Assembly (NCBI GenBank): GCA_000320605.2
Contig: KB445807.1
Coordinates: forward strand, 187,825-251,824
Source: Gelatoporia subvermispora B
Lineage: Eukaryota > Basidiomycota > Agaricomycetes > Polyporales > Gelatoporiaceae
DNA: 64,000 nucleotides
Direction of reading: 5' to 3'
Part shown: in pieces, positions 48,139-59,651 of the stretch
How the letters are laid out: every line of letters begins with the position of its first letter
Numbering within the stretch: position 1 is the stretch's first letter
Translations under genes and position numbers: made by a program
Notes under the pieces: model-generated
Told to the model about the DNA's origin: nothing
Seen by the model: only the letters and a program-made list of their open reading frames with translations
Database searches by the model: none

Positions 48139-48604
48139 CAGTCTCATGTACGTCTTTCCTGCGATGCATAATATGACATCTTCCTATGCAGCTCATCGGA
48201 GGGTAGCATATAGTCCACATCAGCGTCTGCGTCGATTTCTGATCTCGATCGTTCTTCTATCATACAGTCTGTGACCCATGTCGTAAATGACCGTTCGAGT
48301 ATTTCCAGTAATCTTAGTATCTTCAGTATCTGCAGGGACTGCAGAAGCTATGAGGGCAGAACTGCACGGTGCAAACATGAATGACTGAATGAATTTATGG
48401 TACGGTGTATGCGGTGCGTACGAGGAGACTACTGAGTGCAGTTGACAGGCGTTGCATAACGCCACTATGTCCGACAATATGACGCAGGTTCAGGACGTCA
48501 GGCTCTTGCCACCATACATTAGTTTACATGGGCGGTGGACTGCAGTCGTATCAACCTCGGCTTCGGTATTGTCACAGGTATCTCACAGCTCTGCGAGAAA
48601 AGCA
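48139..48604. other. Intergenic region between convergent genes
   Basis: No gene seen between the GT49 and UAF30-like stops. Presumably 3' UTRs. Confidence 0.5.
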
Positions 48605-49572
48605 TTAGCTCTCGCTGGCCGGGGTTCCTGCACCCTGCGAATCAGGCTGGTGTAGATGGCTGGACCGTGACGTAGATCGTCAGTGCATTTCCCTAGAAAG
48701 ACTTGGGCAGAACAGCTCACCCTCCGAGAACCTTGTTCATCTTGAACATGTCAATCCTGTCTGTGCCAAAGATGGCACGTAGACTATCGTCACACATAAT
48801 CTCCTTCTTGTTGGCTGGATTTTGTAGGTTGCGATCTTTGATGTACACCCAGAGCTGCTTAACAACCTGGGGGCGGGAGAGCTTCTCGACCTTGAGAACA
48901 GCGGCAAGCGGCTCACTGAAAATATACCGATTAGGTCTTTCTCGAATGTTGGAATCTTGTATATGAACACACTCACCTCAGCGTGTACTCCTTGTTCAGG
49001 CCGCCGCCACCGCGCTTTTTCTGCGGTTTCTCGGACCCGCTCGCGTCTGCATCATCGTCTACAGTGGCTGCACTCTTTCGGGCTTTCGACCTTCCACCCT
49101 TCTTGGTCCCCTTCGTTGTTGTTGCGCGCGAACTACGAGGGCGGCCGTTTAATTCCTGCGATAGCTGTCGCGCAATCTCCTCGTCGTGCGCAGTCGCGAC
49201 CTTGCGCGCCTTCTTCGTCTTCTTCACGGGCACGTCGTCCTTCTCGTCCTGCTCCTCCTCCCCCTCGTCATTGTTGCCGTTTGTGCTCTCCATGTCGGCA
49301 TCTTCATTCCTCTTGCGCTTTGAGCCCACCTCCGATCCCTCGGCCTCCTCGCCGCCTACGCCACCCGCCGCAGCGCTGACCTCCTCGAAGACACGTGCAA
49401 TAACCTTGTCGATCTCCTCCTTGCGCTCCTTGACGAGCTCGGACGTGAGGGACGTGTCTTGCTCTACTAGCTGTTTCCGCACGCGCTTTGCACTGATGGT
49501 GCTCAAGTCGGTGCCGGGCGCCGTCAGAATCTCTCGGATCTGTGGCTCAAGCTTGCTGGCGTCGAAGCTCAT
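48605..49572 (-). CDS. UAF30-type protein with DEK_C and SWIB/MDM2 domains
   Basis: Nuclear protein like yeast Uaf30 / S. pombe Spp27, a subunit of the RNA polymerase I upstream activation factor. Exons on the minus strand: 49572-48977, 48915-48721, 48659-48605; 281 residues. The N-terminal DEK_C-like domain covers residues ~1-70 (LEPQIREILTAPGTDLSTIS, KRVRKQLVEQ). Then comes a long charged, Lys/Glu-rich linker with KKTKKARK and KKGGRSKARKSA. The C-terminal SWIB domain has LNKEYTLRSEPLAAVL, SRPQVVKQLWVYIKDRNLQN, DSLRAIFGTDRIDMFKMNKV. It ends SQGAGTPASES. Function assigned from domain architecture. Confidence 0.9.
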
Positions 49573-50062
49573 TCTGAGGATTACGAAAGAGAAGAAATAC
49601 AGAAGAGAAATCCGAGGAGAAAGGAGGAAAAATGAATGAACGTCAAGACACGAAATGCAGCGCGACTTTGGGGCCCACCGAGGGACCCTATCCAGATCCG
49701 GTTGACGCGTCGGGAGGAACCGAACGGTTTGATTTGGGTTTGTTTCGTTTGTATCGAGTTGAATTCGCAGACGGCTCTACCAGAATTATTCGGGTCGTTC
49801 GACGACAATGCTCCCCGTGACTGACGATGAACGTCCTATGTGTCGCCTATGGCCTTCCTATCGCATCTTGACTCTGAGAAAGGAATATGCGCCTCTGACC
49901 TAATCGAAGAACCACCCCTCGAGCTCGGTCCGGTGGCGACAGCCGACATTGGGTCACGATGGTACGCGGCTCTTCATAATGATCAGATAACCAGTACTTA
50001 AGGCAGCTGGTCCTGCAGGCTTCAACTCTCCATTCTTTCCCGTCCGTAACTAGTAGAGCAGG
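49573..50062. promoter_or_regulatory. Divergent promoter region
   Basis: Between the UAF30-like gene and the hydroxyacid dehydrogenase gene, which point away from each other. No coding signal. Confidence 0.4.
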
Positions 50063-51362
50063 ATGACCCGAGTTATGATATGTGGTGAGTGGCGTCCTGT
50101 GTAGTTGCTTTGTCGTAACTGAGAGTATGAATACGAGGTGACCTCGCGTGGGCTCAGAAGGAGTGTGCGGAGCTGTTCAACGACCTCGCAGAAGTCGTGG
50201 TAAGTTTATTGATCTATCGCTGCTCCCCAAGTCTTGGATTCGGATGTGCCCAACTATTCTCTTGATTCGCCATCGACCAACGTCAAATTATGTTGGCATA
50301 TGCTAATATATCCCACATAGCGCATGGATTCACCTACTCGTGCGGATTTTCTCGTAGGCTTGCGCCCTGGAGGCAAATACGCGGGCGTCGTTGGGCTATA
50401 TAGACACAATATCTCTGCGGATCACATCGGCGTCTTCGACCACGAGATCATCGCGGCTCTCGCGGATGCGGGCGTCAAGTGGATCGCCCACAATGGCGCT
50501 GGATACGACCAGATTGACGTTCATGCCTGCAAGGAAAAGGGTAAGGAGCATCTGTCATTGGCTCTATCAGCTCATACTCATAATGGAGTAGGCATCATGG
50601 TCTCTAACACGCCGGGCGCGGTCGACGACGCTACTGCAACAACGGCGCTTTATCTCATGATCTCTGCCCTGCGGCGCTTCTCATCCGCAGAACGTGCCCT
50701 GCGCACAGGTGCTTGGAAGGCGCACCATGTGGCAGGCGAGGCGCATGACCTCACAGGCCGCACGCTTGCGGTGCTCGGGCTCGGTGGTATCGGCCTGCGG
50801 CTAGCAGAGTTCGCGCATGCGTTCCCGATGCGCGTTGTGTACCACTCGCGACACCCGAATGCTCAGGCTCCCGCATGGGCTGAATACTTCGGTCCGGACC
50901 GCCTGGATGAAATGCTCGCACAGGCGGATGTGCTTAGCGTGCATGTTCCGCTCAAGAAGGAAACAGAAGGCCTCGTAGGCGAACAAATGATCCGGAAGCT
51001 GCCCAAAGGTGCAGTGATCGTCAACACGGCGCGGGGAAAGGTATTAGATGAAAGCGCTATTATTAAGGCCCTGGAAGATGGACATGTGAGTTATAAACGT
51101 CTTGCGTGGTAAACTGAGATTTGACTCATCGTCCAAGCTTGGTGCTGTGGGCCTTGATGTCTATCCGGACGAACCGAACGTCAACCCGCGCTGGCTCAAG
51201 TTTCCAAACGCAACGCTTCTACCGCACATGGGCACCGAGACATATGACTCGCAGAAGAAGATGGAGACCAGGGCGCTCACGAACCTGAGAGACTATCTAA
51301 CGAAAGGGATGGGTAGTGATCTGGTGCCGGAATTCAAGACCAGCCAACGGCCGGGTCTGTGA
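50063..51362 (+). CDS. D-2-hydroxyacid dehydrogenase (glyoxylate/hydroxypyruvate reductase-like)
   Basis: NAD(P)-dependent oxidoreductase acting on D-2-hydroxyacids; glyoxylate or a 2-oxoacid is the likely substrate. Exons 50063-50084, 50138-50199, 50321-50540, 50592-51085, 51138-51362; 340 residues. Substrate-side motif KWIAHNGAGYDQIDVHAC. The nucleotide-binding fold has GLGGIGLRLAEFAHAF, with YHSRHP at the end of the second strand (basic residues there could favour NADP). Catalytic Arg lies in VNTARGKVLDE, Glu in YPDEPNVNP, and His in LLPHMG. The last exon has a near-identical fragment at 59,527-59,736 inside the duplicated region. Confidence 0.94.
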
Positions 51363-53916
51363 CCGCTGGGTTTGTTGCTTTGTAGATAGTGTCGCGTGGA
51401 CAAATGCTTTTGTAGATTGACGGAACTATAGCAAATCTGAGGCGTGACTTAGGACAACCATGAGGATAGCGCGAACTTGTGCAGCCAAGGTCGCTGGCAA
51501 TACGCAGGACGTGCACAGCATGATCTGGTTCAAGGATCTAACCATCGTTGAGCCTCAGACGTATCGGGCAGTCGGCGCGTCGGAAATCTAGGGGTCGTAA
51601 GCTCCGAAAACCGTGACAGATTTCCCGGAGACATGATTATCTTCCCTCGCCCAGAATCCACTTTTTCCTACAATCTCACCGTTTAGTCAGGCACCATTGT
51701 ATTTCGTTCGTTACCCAACGATAGGAAAGACAGACGCTACTGCATGTGAAATTGGTCAATCACTGCCTGGACAATGAGGTACCTTTCATTGCCCATATCC
51801 CTCCGCGCACAGCTCCTGCTCCAGTAGACCGCATTCATTAGTATCAGGTCATCCGGATTCCAAACCCCACGGTACAACAACCCCCTGACTTTCTTCTGCG
51901 GCGAATGGAACGGGCCACAAGATGGATACGAATTGAAAACGGACACAGACAATGTCGATTTCGGTGGGCTGCATGCTGTTGACATGCAGTCAATGGCCGT
52001 GCCATACGCTAATTACGTGACTAGATACTTTCATCAACGGTGTGTGATGCGTTTAACTATGTCTTCAAAGCTGTATTATCTCTCTTCATCTTGAATTGGC
52101 TCCCAATATTTGTACAGGATGTCGTCGTCGATCCCAGCCGCTTCCAACACACCACCAAATCCAGTGAGCGGCCAAGACCCAGGGTAACTAGCTGGTGTGC
52201 CGTCGGAATCCTCAAGCCAAAGTCTCGCACGGCCAAAATCCACAAGGACAATTTCGGGGGCATTGTCCGGCGCTTGCCGAATTTGCGGACAAAGCACGTT
52301 GCGAGGATGTTCATCGCCGTGCTGTACGCCGGCATATCGGAAAGCTTTGAACGCATGCCTCATGCGAAGAACCTGCCAAATGCATGAGAACCAACCAAAT
52401 AGGAGATAATCTGTGTAGTCGTACAAAGTCAATTTGGGCATCTTTGGACCAACTCTTGGCGTCCGCCTCGAGAAGACTGGGCGCGTCAATGACTTCCATC
52501 AGGAGACCCCACGCCCGTCCTCCATCTGGTAATTGAAACTAGAGTAAAGCAGCTCAACTATACTGCAGGCCTATACGATCAGATGAAAAGGGGACGAACC
52601 AAGTATATTCCATAGTAATGCGGAATAAGGGAACCTTGCAAGTTTCCCATTCGATTATAAACTGCTTCTTCCTTTTGGGCAACCTCTATCGCAGGTTCAA
52701 GACCATATGCCGAGTTAAGCGAGTCCCAAGGGCTTTCACAGGAGTCCGCTTCTCTGCCCACTGGAAAAAATCGTTCATCGTATAGCTTGAGGCACAGCGG
52801 TTCCGTACTTCCGTCTAGTGTACCGTAGAAGACTTGAGAAAATGAGTTGTCGCCGGACCGGCGGATGTTTGTGACAACGAAAGAGAAGTCGCCCAGGGTA
52901 GCGCGATTACAGCAAGTACGTAGAATTTGATCAGCTCGTTGGGACCTTGTACGGGACCATCTTGTGACTGCAGAAAAGGTTTCCTGCGGGAGTTCGAGCT
53001 TCGGGAACGGAGAGCGCATAGTGAAATGCAGTGAGGCAAATTCACGGCTCCCCGAGCCAGTGAGGATATCTCCTGTCGTGACGGGCCTAAGAAGAGCCTG
53101 ACCAAGTAAAGTGTTCTTCCATTCCTTGAACATCTCCCACTCTTCCCGTGAATGCTGCAGCACATAATGATCCCAGTCTTGGAAAGTGAGCCTATTCTTG
53201 ATGGCATCGTCGAGATCGGGGACTGTAGGGACGACCTGAGGAACCGTCCCTCTCCGAAGGAGCGTGGGCCATAGCCCATTCGCATAGAGGCCCTGGGGAT
53301 AGCCTATACCATGGATCAGAGCTCCTAAAAGGTATCGAACCGGATGCTGCTCTACAGGCACCGCCTGGCAGCATAGGGAATCTAGCTCACGCGTCCGATA
53401 GTATCGAGCCATGATGACGACCGATGTGATTTCGTCTGTCAGAATGCCGAAAGGACAATTGTAGGAGAGAGCTAGCGTTCTCAAGTCTTCCACCATTCGG
53501 TTAATGGCTTCTGGAAGATGGATCACGTAATGCGAGGCACGCGGATCGAAGTACTCTGGCTTCAAAGTTCCGGGTGGCTGGATGAAAGTAGCATATTAGT
53601 GCGGGAAAATCTCATGCATGCACACCCGTACCGCAAAGGCAGTGATACAGAAGGCCTGGTGGACTTCAGACCAGTCTGCAGGGAAAGGATCATACAACTT
53701 CCGCCACTCTGCGTCGAGATCACCAGAATAAAGGCCTATTCCGAACATGTATGAATCCAGAGTCTCTATCTCAAGGTCAGAAGGGGCAACAGTGACAGTT
53801 TCGATGACTGACGATCCTTGGCTTCGAACGCCACACACTCAAGAGTCGGACCTCCGAGACGCAGAGCATGTGCGTTGACCACAGTGCATATGGGTAGTAA
53901 ATACTTGTCTTCAATT
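51164..53916. repeat. Source segment of a ~2.8 kb duplication (dehydrogenase 3' end to kinase A)
   Basis: Aligns in the same order and orientation with about 59,527-62,264. Similarity starts abruptly at tccggacgaaccg. Identity by eye is highest in the dehydrogenase exon and lower in the intergenic and kinase parts. The right end grades into paralogous kinase sequence, so that boundary is approximate. Confidence 0.8.
51363..52075. other. Spacer with a remnant ORF also found near 60.1-60.3 kb
   Basis: Intergenic between the dehydrogenase and kinase A stops, duplicated at 59,737-60,416. On the minus strand it carries a broken version of an ORF that is open in the other copy (blocks VCVRFQF, EESQGVVVP, RDMGNERYLI), interrupted here by a stop and a frame change. 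Confidence 0.5.
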
Positions 53917-54240
53917 CTGTCAAGTCTGATCGTTAACTCATCAATCTGCAATAGACGAAGAGACCGACCTTTCAGTGGGCTCTGGTGGCGTCATATCCAT
54001 GCGCTCGAACCTACGCGCCCACAAAAAGCGCTCGAAGGGACAAATGAACTGGGACAGGTAAGGGTCCGTCATATCGTGAGCCGGTCGCGAGGTAATTTTC
54101 GATGACTCTTCAATCTCTTTTGTCATGTCAAGACAGTGGTGCGTGTCCACGGCAACGGAGAGGCGCAGATAACACTTAGGAGAGGATGAGAAGATTGTCT
54201 GAGTCGAGTTCGTGGATATGAGGCAAGACGCCGCCATCAT
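52076..54240 (-). CDS. Atypical protein-kinase-like protein, copy A
   Basis: Kinase-fold protein of a lineage-expanded fungal family; substrate unknown. Exons on the minus strand: 54240-53969, 53916-53813, 53765-53632, 53577-52600, 52538-52425, 52372-52076; 632 residues. The N-terminal ~300 residues form a domain I cannot name; blocks include DPYLSQFI, FLWARRFERMDM, EDKYLLPICTVVNAHALR, YMFGIGLYSG, DWSEVHQAFCITAF and FGILTDE. Kinase core: FTMRSPFPKLELPQE, FSQVFYGTL, beta-3 Lys in LCLKLYDERFFP, alpha-C Glu in AQKEEAVYNRM, hinge LLMEVIDAPSL, catalytic loop VQHGDEHPRNVLCPQI (HGD...RN) and DFGRARLW. All key catalytic positions are present, so it may be active. It ends WEPIQDEER. It is paralogous to the genes at 54,820 and 60,417. 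Confidence 0.85.
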
Positions 54241-54819
54241 AGCGGGTGATTGCTAGAATTTCGGAGCAGCTTAGAGAAAGTCTCGCAGAAAAGTATGATG
54301 GGATCCCACTGGTATTGTAGCTTGTTCTGCGTTCATAGCCAAGTCCTCACCTTGGTCACGCTGAGGCAAGCAAGTAAAACGCGTCGGCCATCCAAACAAA
54401 TCGTGTCTCAAACAACGTGACTACTTTGTAGCAAAAAAAGGCAGCGCGAGCACAATCAAATTATACAGTGACTAGCAGGTTTCCATGCCTCCAGCACAAT
54501 CTGCGGCATGAATCAGTTCGAGGCGGCAGGAATCGAGGGTGCGTCGCAGCTGCAGTTGCTCGGTGTGCGCGTCACATCGCAAGACTTCTGAATTTGACCC
54601 CAGCTTCCGCCTTCCATTTTTAATGAATCTTCTCGATAAGGAAGTCCCGTGACCGGTACGCAATTACTATAGAAGATTGATCGGCCGTTTCTTCTACTAG
54701 GAACAACTATAATGTAACGTCACAATCATATAGGATATTCGACTGGAGAGTTGAACGCATCGCCGTGGGTCGTGGGGACGTCAAATCGACATCCTACAAG
54801 TACATAGCGAGCTTATGTA
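54241..54819. other. Spacer between kinase genes A and B
   Basis: No gene recognised; no nuclease-like partner is visible upstream of copy A, unlike B and C. Confidence 0.5.
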
Positions 54820-56929
54820 TCATCTTTCCTCGTCTTGTAATGGATCCCAATAGGTGTCCAAGATCTCTCGTTTTATCCCCACATTTTCTAACATCATCCC
54901 CAGCCCCACAATGGTATGGCCAGACCTATAAACAGCCGGAGCACCATCCCCGTCGAGAAGCCATAGAGAAGCTCGGCCAAAATCGATTATTACGATCTCC
55001 GGTGCGCTGATGTTCGCTGGATGGATCTGTGGGCACAGCACGTTACGTGCCTGGTCGTCTCCGTGATCAACTCCTGCATAACGAAGTGCACGGAATGCTT
55101 GTCTCATGCGCACAACCTTGTCACTGTAAGTCAGGAAACTCGAATCGCATGTAGCGGGACTTACGTAATCGATTTGAACGTCATCGGACCACACCGTCAC
55201 ATCTACCTTGAGCAGACTAGGTGCCTCGATGGCTTCCATCAGAAAACCCAATGCTTGAGCGCCGTCCGGTAACTGAAACTAAGTAATGGGTGAGTTGTTG
55301 CACGGATGCGCGTGAGTCAGGCCGTACATACTAGATAAATACCATAGTAGTGCGGTATCAGGGAGCCCTGCAGATCGCTCAAACGATCATATGCAGCCTC
55401 TTCTTTCCGGGCCACTTCCACAGCATATTCTAGATTCTGAAGCCTATGCGAAGGGTTACCAACAAACTCTGGATCGTCATCGGCCCCAATTGGTGGGAAG
55501 CGTCGTTCGTCGTACAGCTTGAGACATAGTCTAGTTTTGCTGCCTTTTAGCGATCCAAAAAAGACCTGGGAATAGAAGTTGTCCCCCGTTCTCCTATCTT
55601 CGTTGATCACGAATGAGAACTTATGTCCCGCCGCAGAGCTTTGTCGGAGGAGATTGTCAATACATATGTGGCGTGGGCGAAACCATCTTTGAACGGCAGC
55701 GACCGTTTCCAGCGGTAGCTCTAGCTTCGGGAAAGGCGACCGCATTGTGAAGTACATGTCTTTAAATTCTCTGGGATCGACGCAAGTGAGTGTGTCTCCG
55801 CTCATGATTGGTCTAGCGTGAGCTTGTTCGGCAAGTACAGATTTCCATTGCAAAAAAAGCTCCCATTCCTGCCGCGAGCGCTGCATGACAAAGATGTCCC
55901 AGTCTGCGAAAACCCGCCGAGACGCAAGCGCGTCGGCAAGAGATCCCATTGTCGGTATAGTCCGAGGCAATGAAGCACGATATACTGGCGGGGAACATCG
56001 GCCTCCCGAGAATATACGTTGGGAAAAGCCTATGTTGTGGACGAGAGCCCCGAGGATATATCTCACCGGGTGCATGTCGAGTGGGATGACTTCTCGATAA
56101 ACGATGTCTAATTTGTCCATCGCATGAAAGTACTGGACCTTGATTACGACTGACATCGTCTCATCCGTAAGCAATCCAAGAGGCGCGTTTACTGCAAGGG
56201 CTACTTCCCGCAGGTCGTCTACCATTCTGTTTATGTGGTCGGGAAGTTGCATAACGCGGTCTTCGCCTTCTAGATCGAAGTATTCCTGGCGCAGTATACC
56301 CGGTGGCTGAAGTATATCGTTTAGATTCGACAAGGATCAGTATTCATGTAGAACATACGGCAAATACTGAGATACAGAATGCTTGCTTGACCCCTGTCCA
56401 CTTGTTTGGGATCTTATCGCAGAAGTCACGCCACGGTGCGTCTGAATGTGACAGTCCGATTCCAAAGACCTGAGACTCTTCTGCATGTCGGGTTCAGTGG
56501 ACGAGACAGTCGAAGTATGACCGACACCCACGGCCCGGCATAGTATCGAACGCAGCACATTCTAAGGCTGGACTACCATAGCGTAGTGCATGGTCGTTGA
56601 TGACACGACAAACGGGCGCTATGTATTTGTCCAGAATGCTGACGCATCACGTTCAGAGATAAAAAGTGAGGCTGAGTGACAAGAGCAAACCTTGAGTTTG
56701 GCAGCACGGCAGGCATGTCGATCCGTTCGAATCTACGACTCCATAGAAGTGATTGCAATGGCCGGGTAAAATGCCCCACGCGGGGATTGCTCATTCGAGC
56801 TCCCCTACGAGATATCAATTTCTGAGATTTGGCTTGTTGTACGGTAACGTGAGCACCATTGTCGTCGAGCGGGGCCAGGGGCACGCTGGCAAGTAGATAG
56901 CGCGTTGGTGAGCATAATAGCACAGTCAT
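54820..56929 (-). CDS. Atypical protein-kinase-like protein, copy B
   Basis: Same family and same exon layout as copies A and C. Exons on the minus strand: 56929-56691, 56638-56532, 56480-56359, 56306-55332, 55278-55165, 55116-54820; 617 residues. It is the most divergent of the three. Key blocks: LDKYIAPVCRVINDHALRYG, VFGIGLSHSDAPWRDF, KWTGVKQAFCISVFA, FTMRSPFPKLELPLE, beta-3 LCLKLYDERRFPP, alpha-C ARKEEAAYDRL, hinge FLMEAIEAPSL, catalytic loop VDHGDDQARNVLCPQI and IIDFGRASLWL. The Pro of the usual HGD..PRN is Ala here. The start is the ATG at 56929; the longer frame has no upstream ATG. It is divergent from the truncated nuclease-like gene at 58,900, with a transposon relic between them. 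Confidence 0.85.
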
Positions 56930-57148
56930 GATACTACGGTCGGAGAACCGCGCCAAGCTATTTGATCGCCTTGAACTGGAGTACTCATCAATAGATTGAA
57001 TTCAGCTGACTTTCTACTTAGATATACCTGACCACCGTTGCTTCACTCGATGTCCAAACTCAGTGGCACTGGGTTGTCGAAGATGAAAGAGAAGGAGAAG
57101 GAGGTTTAGCACCACCAGGTCCCACGCTGCAGTGAAGAATCACTTTTA
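56930..57148. other. 5' flank of kinase B
   Basis: Presumed promoter segment up to the Tc1/mariner-like insertion. No motif recognised. Confidence 0.35.
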
Positions 57149-57693
57149 CAGTGCTTTGCATATGAGAATACACTCGCGTCTCGCGCGCGTGTGTTTGGTC
57201 CGGCCAAACAGATACCATATTGGGAAGCTATGGCTGAGGGCGCTTCCACGCTATATCAGTGCTTGAATATCTACTCGTCGATCAAGCTGCTCATGAGCTG
57301 TCTTGTAGCTCGTTGAAATACAAGGCTCGGTTTTCTTCGAGTAACGAATAGATGTAGTCAAAATCTTCCGTACTAAATTTTCGAAGGCGGCCGCGAGGGG
57401 ACGCCCTGGGGCCTGATCGCGATAGCGCTTTGAAACATTGACTCACATCTTCCTTTCAGCAGCTCGCTGGTTCTGTGATTCGTTCCACTGGTATGTAGTC
57501 ATTGCTGCGCCAGCGAACGACACACCTACGCATCTCAGCGGAGAGGCAGGGGCCTGACATAGCGGCGAGTCGATGACCGTACACCAGCAGGTAACGAAGC
57601 GCCTTCAGCCACAGCTTCCCAGTATGGTATCTATTTGGCCGGACCAAACACACGCGCGCGGGACGCGAATGTAATCTCATATGTAAAGCACTG
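57149..57693 (-). mobile_element. Internally deleted Tc1/mariner-like element with transposase remnant
   Basis: 545 bp element with inverted termini of about 100 bp beginning cagtgctttgcatatgaga and ending tctcatatgtaaagcactg, flanked on both sides by TA, the target duplication of Tc1/mariner elements. On the minus strand the interior encodes a decayed transposase N-terminus: LSAEMRRCVVRWRSNDYIPV, then after stops and a gap RKFSTEDFDYIYSLLEENRA and LYFNELQD. This is the helix-turn-helix region of Tc1-type transposases. The catalytic DDE part is absent and several stops are present, so it is non-autonomous. Confidence 0.85.
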
Positions 57694-58899
57694 TAGGAGT
57701 CTGTGCCGAGGCCACGGCCAAATCTTGGCTCAACTTCAATTCAACCGTGAGTAAGTATCGCGGACCCCGGACAAGGACCCCTAAGACTCTATGCAGAGGC
57801 CCGCGTTGTCTCTGCTTACGGAGAATAGTTCTACATCGTGTCGCGCCGCCTGCGAGCTTCGTCCTTGGTTTATTTCCGCGTACACAGCCTGTGGCTGCGT
57901 CGCGGAGTCTGGTGTATTTTCCCAAGCGAACAATTCACGAACAAAGTCCCGGAATATCTCCGCCATGCTGTCCGACGATTGGAAAGACCCACATATACAG
58001 GTAGACTCTATCGTCTCCGCGGTGACTCCGCTGGCCCTCCTCTTCTTGTCAAGGATTTTGAGTCATCATACACCAAATATCCGAACAATAAGACTTCTGC
58101 GTCGAGTCATATACGAGAACATGTGATATCTAATTTACAACGGCTAGTGCATCAGCAAGATCTCCAATTTGTTTTCCTGCCTTTCCGGTTTTAATACCGG
58201 AAAGGTCAGTGCGCATCTTGGACGCCTTTGCGGCGCCCGGCAAGGCAGTGAAGACGCTGGCAAGACTCGAAAGCCAACCAAAAGGCGTCAAGATCGACGC
58301 AATATTTTCCTGATGGCCAGCACCTGTCCACAGGTTTCCCCGTCCGGTGAACTTATCTACACGAGCTTCGATACATTCTCAACGGTAGTTATACGGTCAC
58401 TTATACCTACTCATCTGGCCGTTAATACGCATGGTCGAGATGCCTCGTTAGTACACCTCAAATCGCAGCTCAATGACGGCAGCTACAAGGTTTGTCGGTA
58501 TACGCACTGAACAGCAGTAATCGATTCGTCGTAACACGGCTTTCCAGTATCCTCGTGTTCGTTGTCAGTTCCAACGCGAAAGAAAGGCGATGCCAGACAC
58601 GCTATCCGGAACCTATCTGTTGCCTGGTGCATCGGCATCGGCATCATAACAACCCCGTTCGCTTACTACAGCTTCCTATTTCTCCGCTCTAACATATCGT
58701 CACGATGAACTTTCTGAACATGTTGTAATGCTTCGGGTCAAGCATCTGATGCTCGTGGAAGACGCTGAGAATCGTTCGAAAATTACGGAGTCTTCTACCG
58801 TTTAGAAACAACCGATCCGGCCGTCAGATAAAGCCTGATAAGCTCTGACGGTCGTCTTCCAACCTCCCCTCACGTCCTGTTCTTGAAATTCGCTCACGA
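57694..58899. other. Unexplained region with coding-like frames
   Basis: Frames at 57,838-58,194 (SYTKYPNNKTSASSHIREHV, LQRLVHQQDLQFVFLPFRF) and 58,310-58,495 (SGELIYTSFDTFSTVVIRSL, LKSQLNDGSYK) have protein-like composition, but I could not join them into a gene or recognise a family. It may be a decayed gene or the 5' part of something related to the kinase/nuclease module. Confidence 0.3.
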
Positions 58900-59651
58900 A
58901 TGCAACCGCCTAATTCAACTTGGGATCTTTCAGAGCTGCCTGAGTTCAAGGGAACTCTGCCTGGGATCAAGCTTCCGTCGACACTGAAAGTACCCGTCCC
59001 AACCATCTTAAGTCGATCCGATGCGACAATGCTGTGGGCAAGTCAAAACTGCAAGGACCTCGAGTTAGATTACGAACAGTGGAATTGGAAGGGCGAGCCT
59101 GAGTTCCAGAGCTTCAAACGTGATATCCAACGGCTGAAGTGGAAAGACTTTAGTCAGCTGTGGCCTTTGCCAGAGATTCCATATCGGCGCGCTCGCAATG
59201 AAGCAGATACCACGTATGTGCCCGGTATTCATGTTGCGGCAAGTAATAATCGGGATGCAGTGTTGCTGTACAGAAGCAAATCTTAGATCCAGTTTGGCAG
59301 ATCATGCGTGGTTTGGCTCCGAACTGGCGCGACAGAAACTTGCGCTACAGCTTCCCTGTCCATACTTCCATCCTCAGCGAAGCATACAGTAGTTCAAACC
59401 GCGTATGCGTGGACAAGATATTCGCTATCGAGGTGGACTTCGATCCCGATGAAAGTGGACGACAACTAAGAGGGCAAAATAAACCGACCGTTGACCCCAA
59501 ATCACTCGTCCAATCAACCTCGATCTTCCGGACGAACCGAACGTCAACCCGCGCTGGCTCGAGTTTCCAAACGCAACGCTTCTACCGCACATGGGCACCG
59601 AGACATATGACTCGCAGAAGAAGATGGAGATCAGGGCGCTCACGAACCTGA
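58900..59651 (+). pseudogene. Truncated PD-(D/E)XK nuclease-like gene fused to dehydrogenase fragment
   Basis: Exons 58900-59213 and 59261-59651. The first ~196 residues are homologous to the gene at 63,301: WDLSELPEFKGTLPGI, WPLPEIPYRRARNEADTTSV, then VQKQILDPVWQI, LSEAYSSSNRVCVDKIFAIE and DFDPDESGRQ. The pattern IPY..(A)RNEA plus a later VD and acidic strand matches my recollection of the fungal PD-(D/E)XK nuclease-like family (PDDEXK_12), where the E-x-K motif follows. Here homology stops at ~59,526, before that motif, and the frame runs on into an antisense-frame reading of a duplicated dehydrogenase exon to a stop at 59651. The catalytic E-x-K is therefore lost; probably non-functional, or a chimera. 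Confidence 0.75.

Noticed and set aside
51102..51137. Alternative start of a separate dehydrogenase fragment gene
   Set aside because: It is the fifth exon of the dehydrogenase; the frame joins cleanly to exon 4 across a 52 bp intron.
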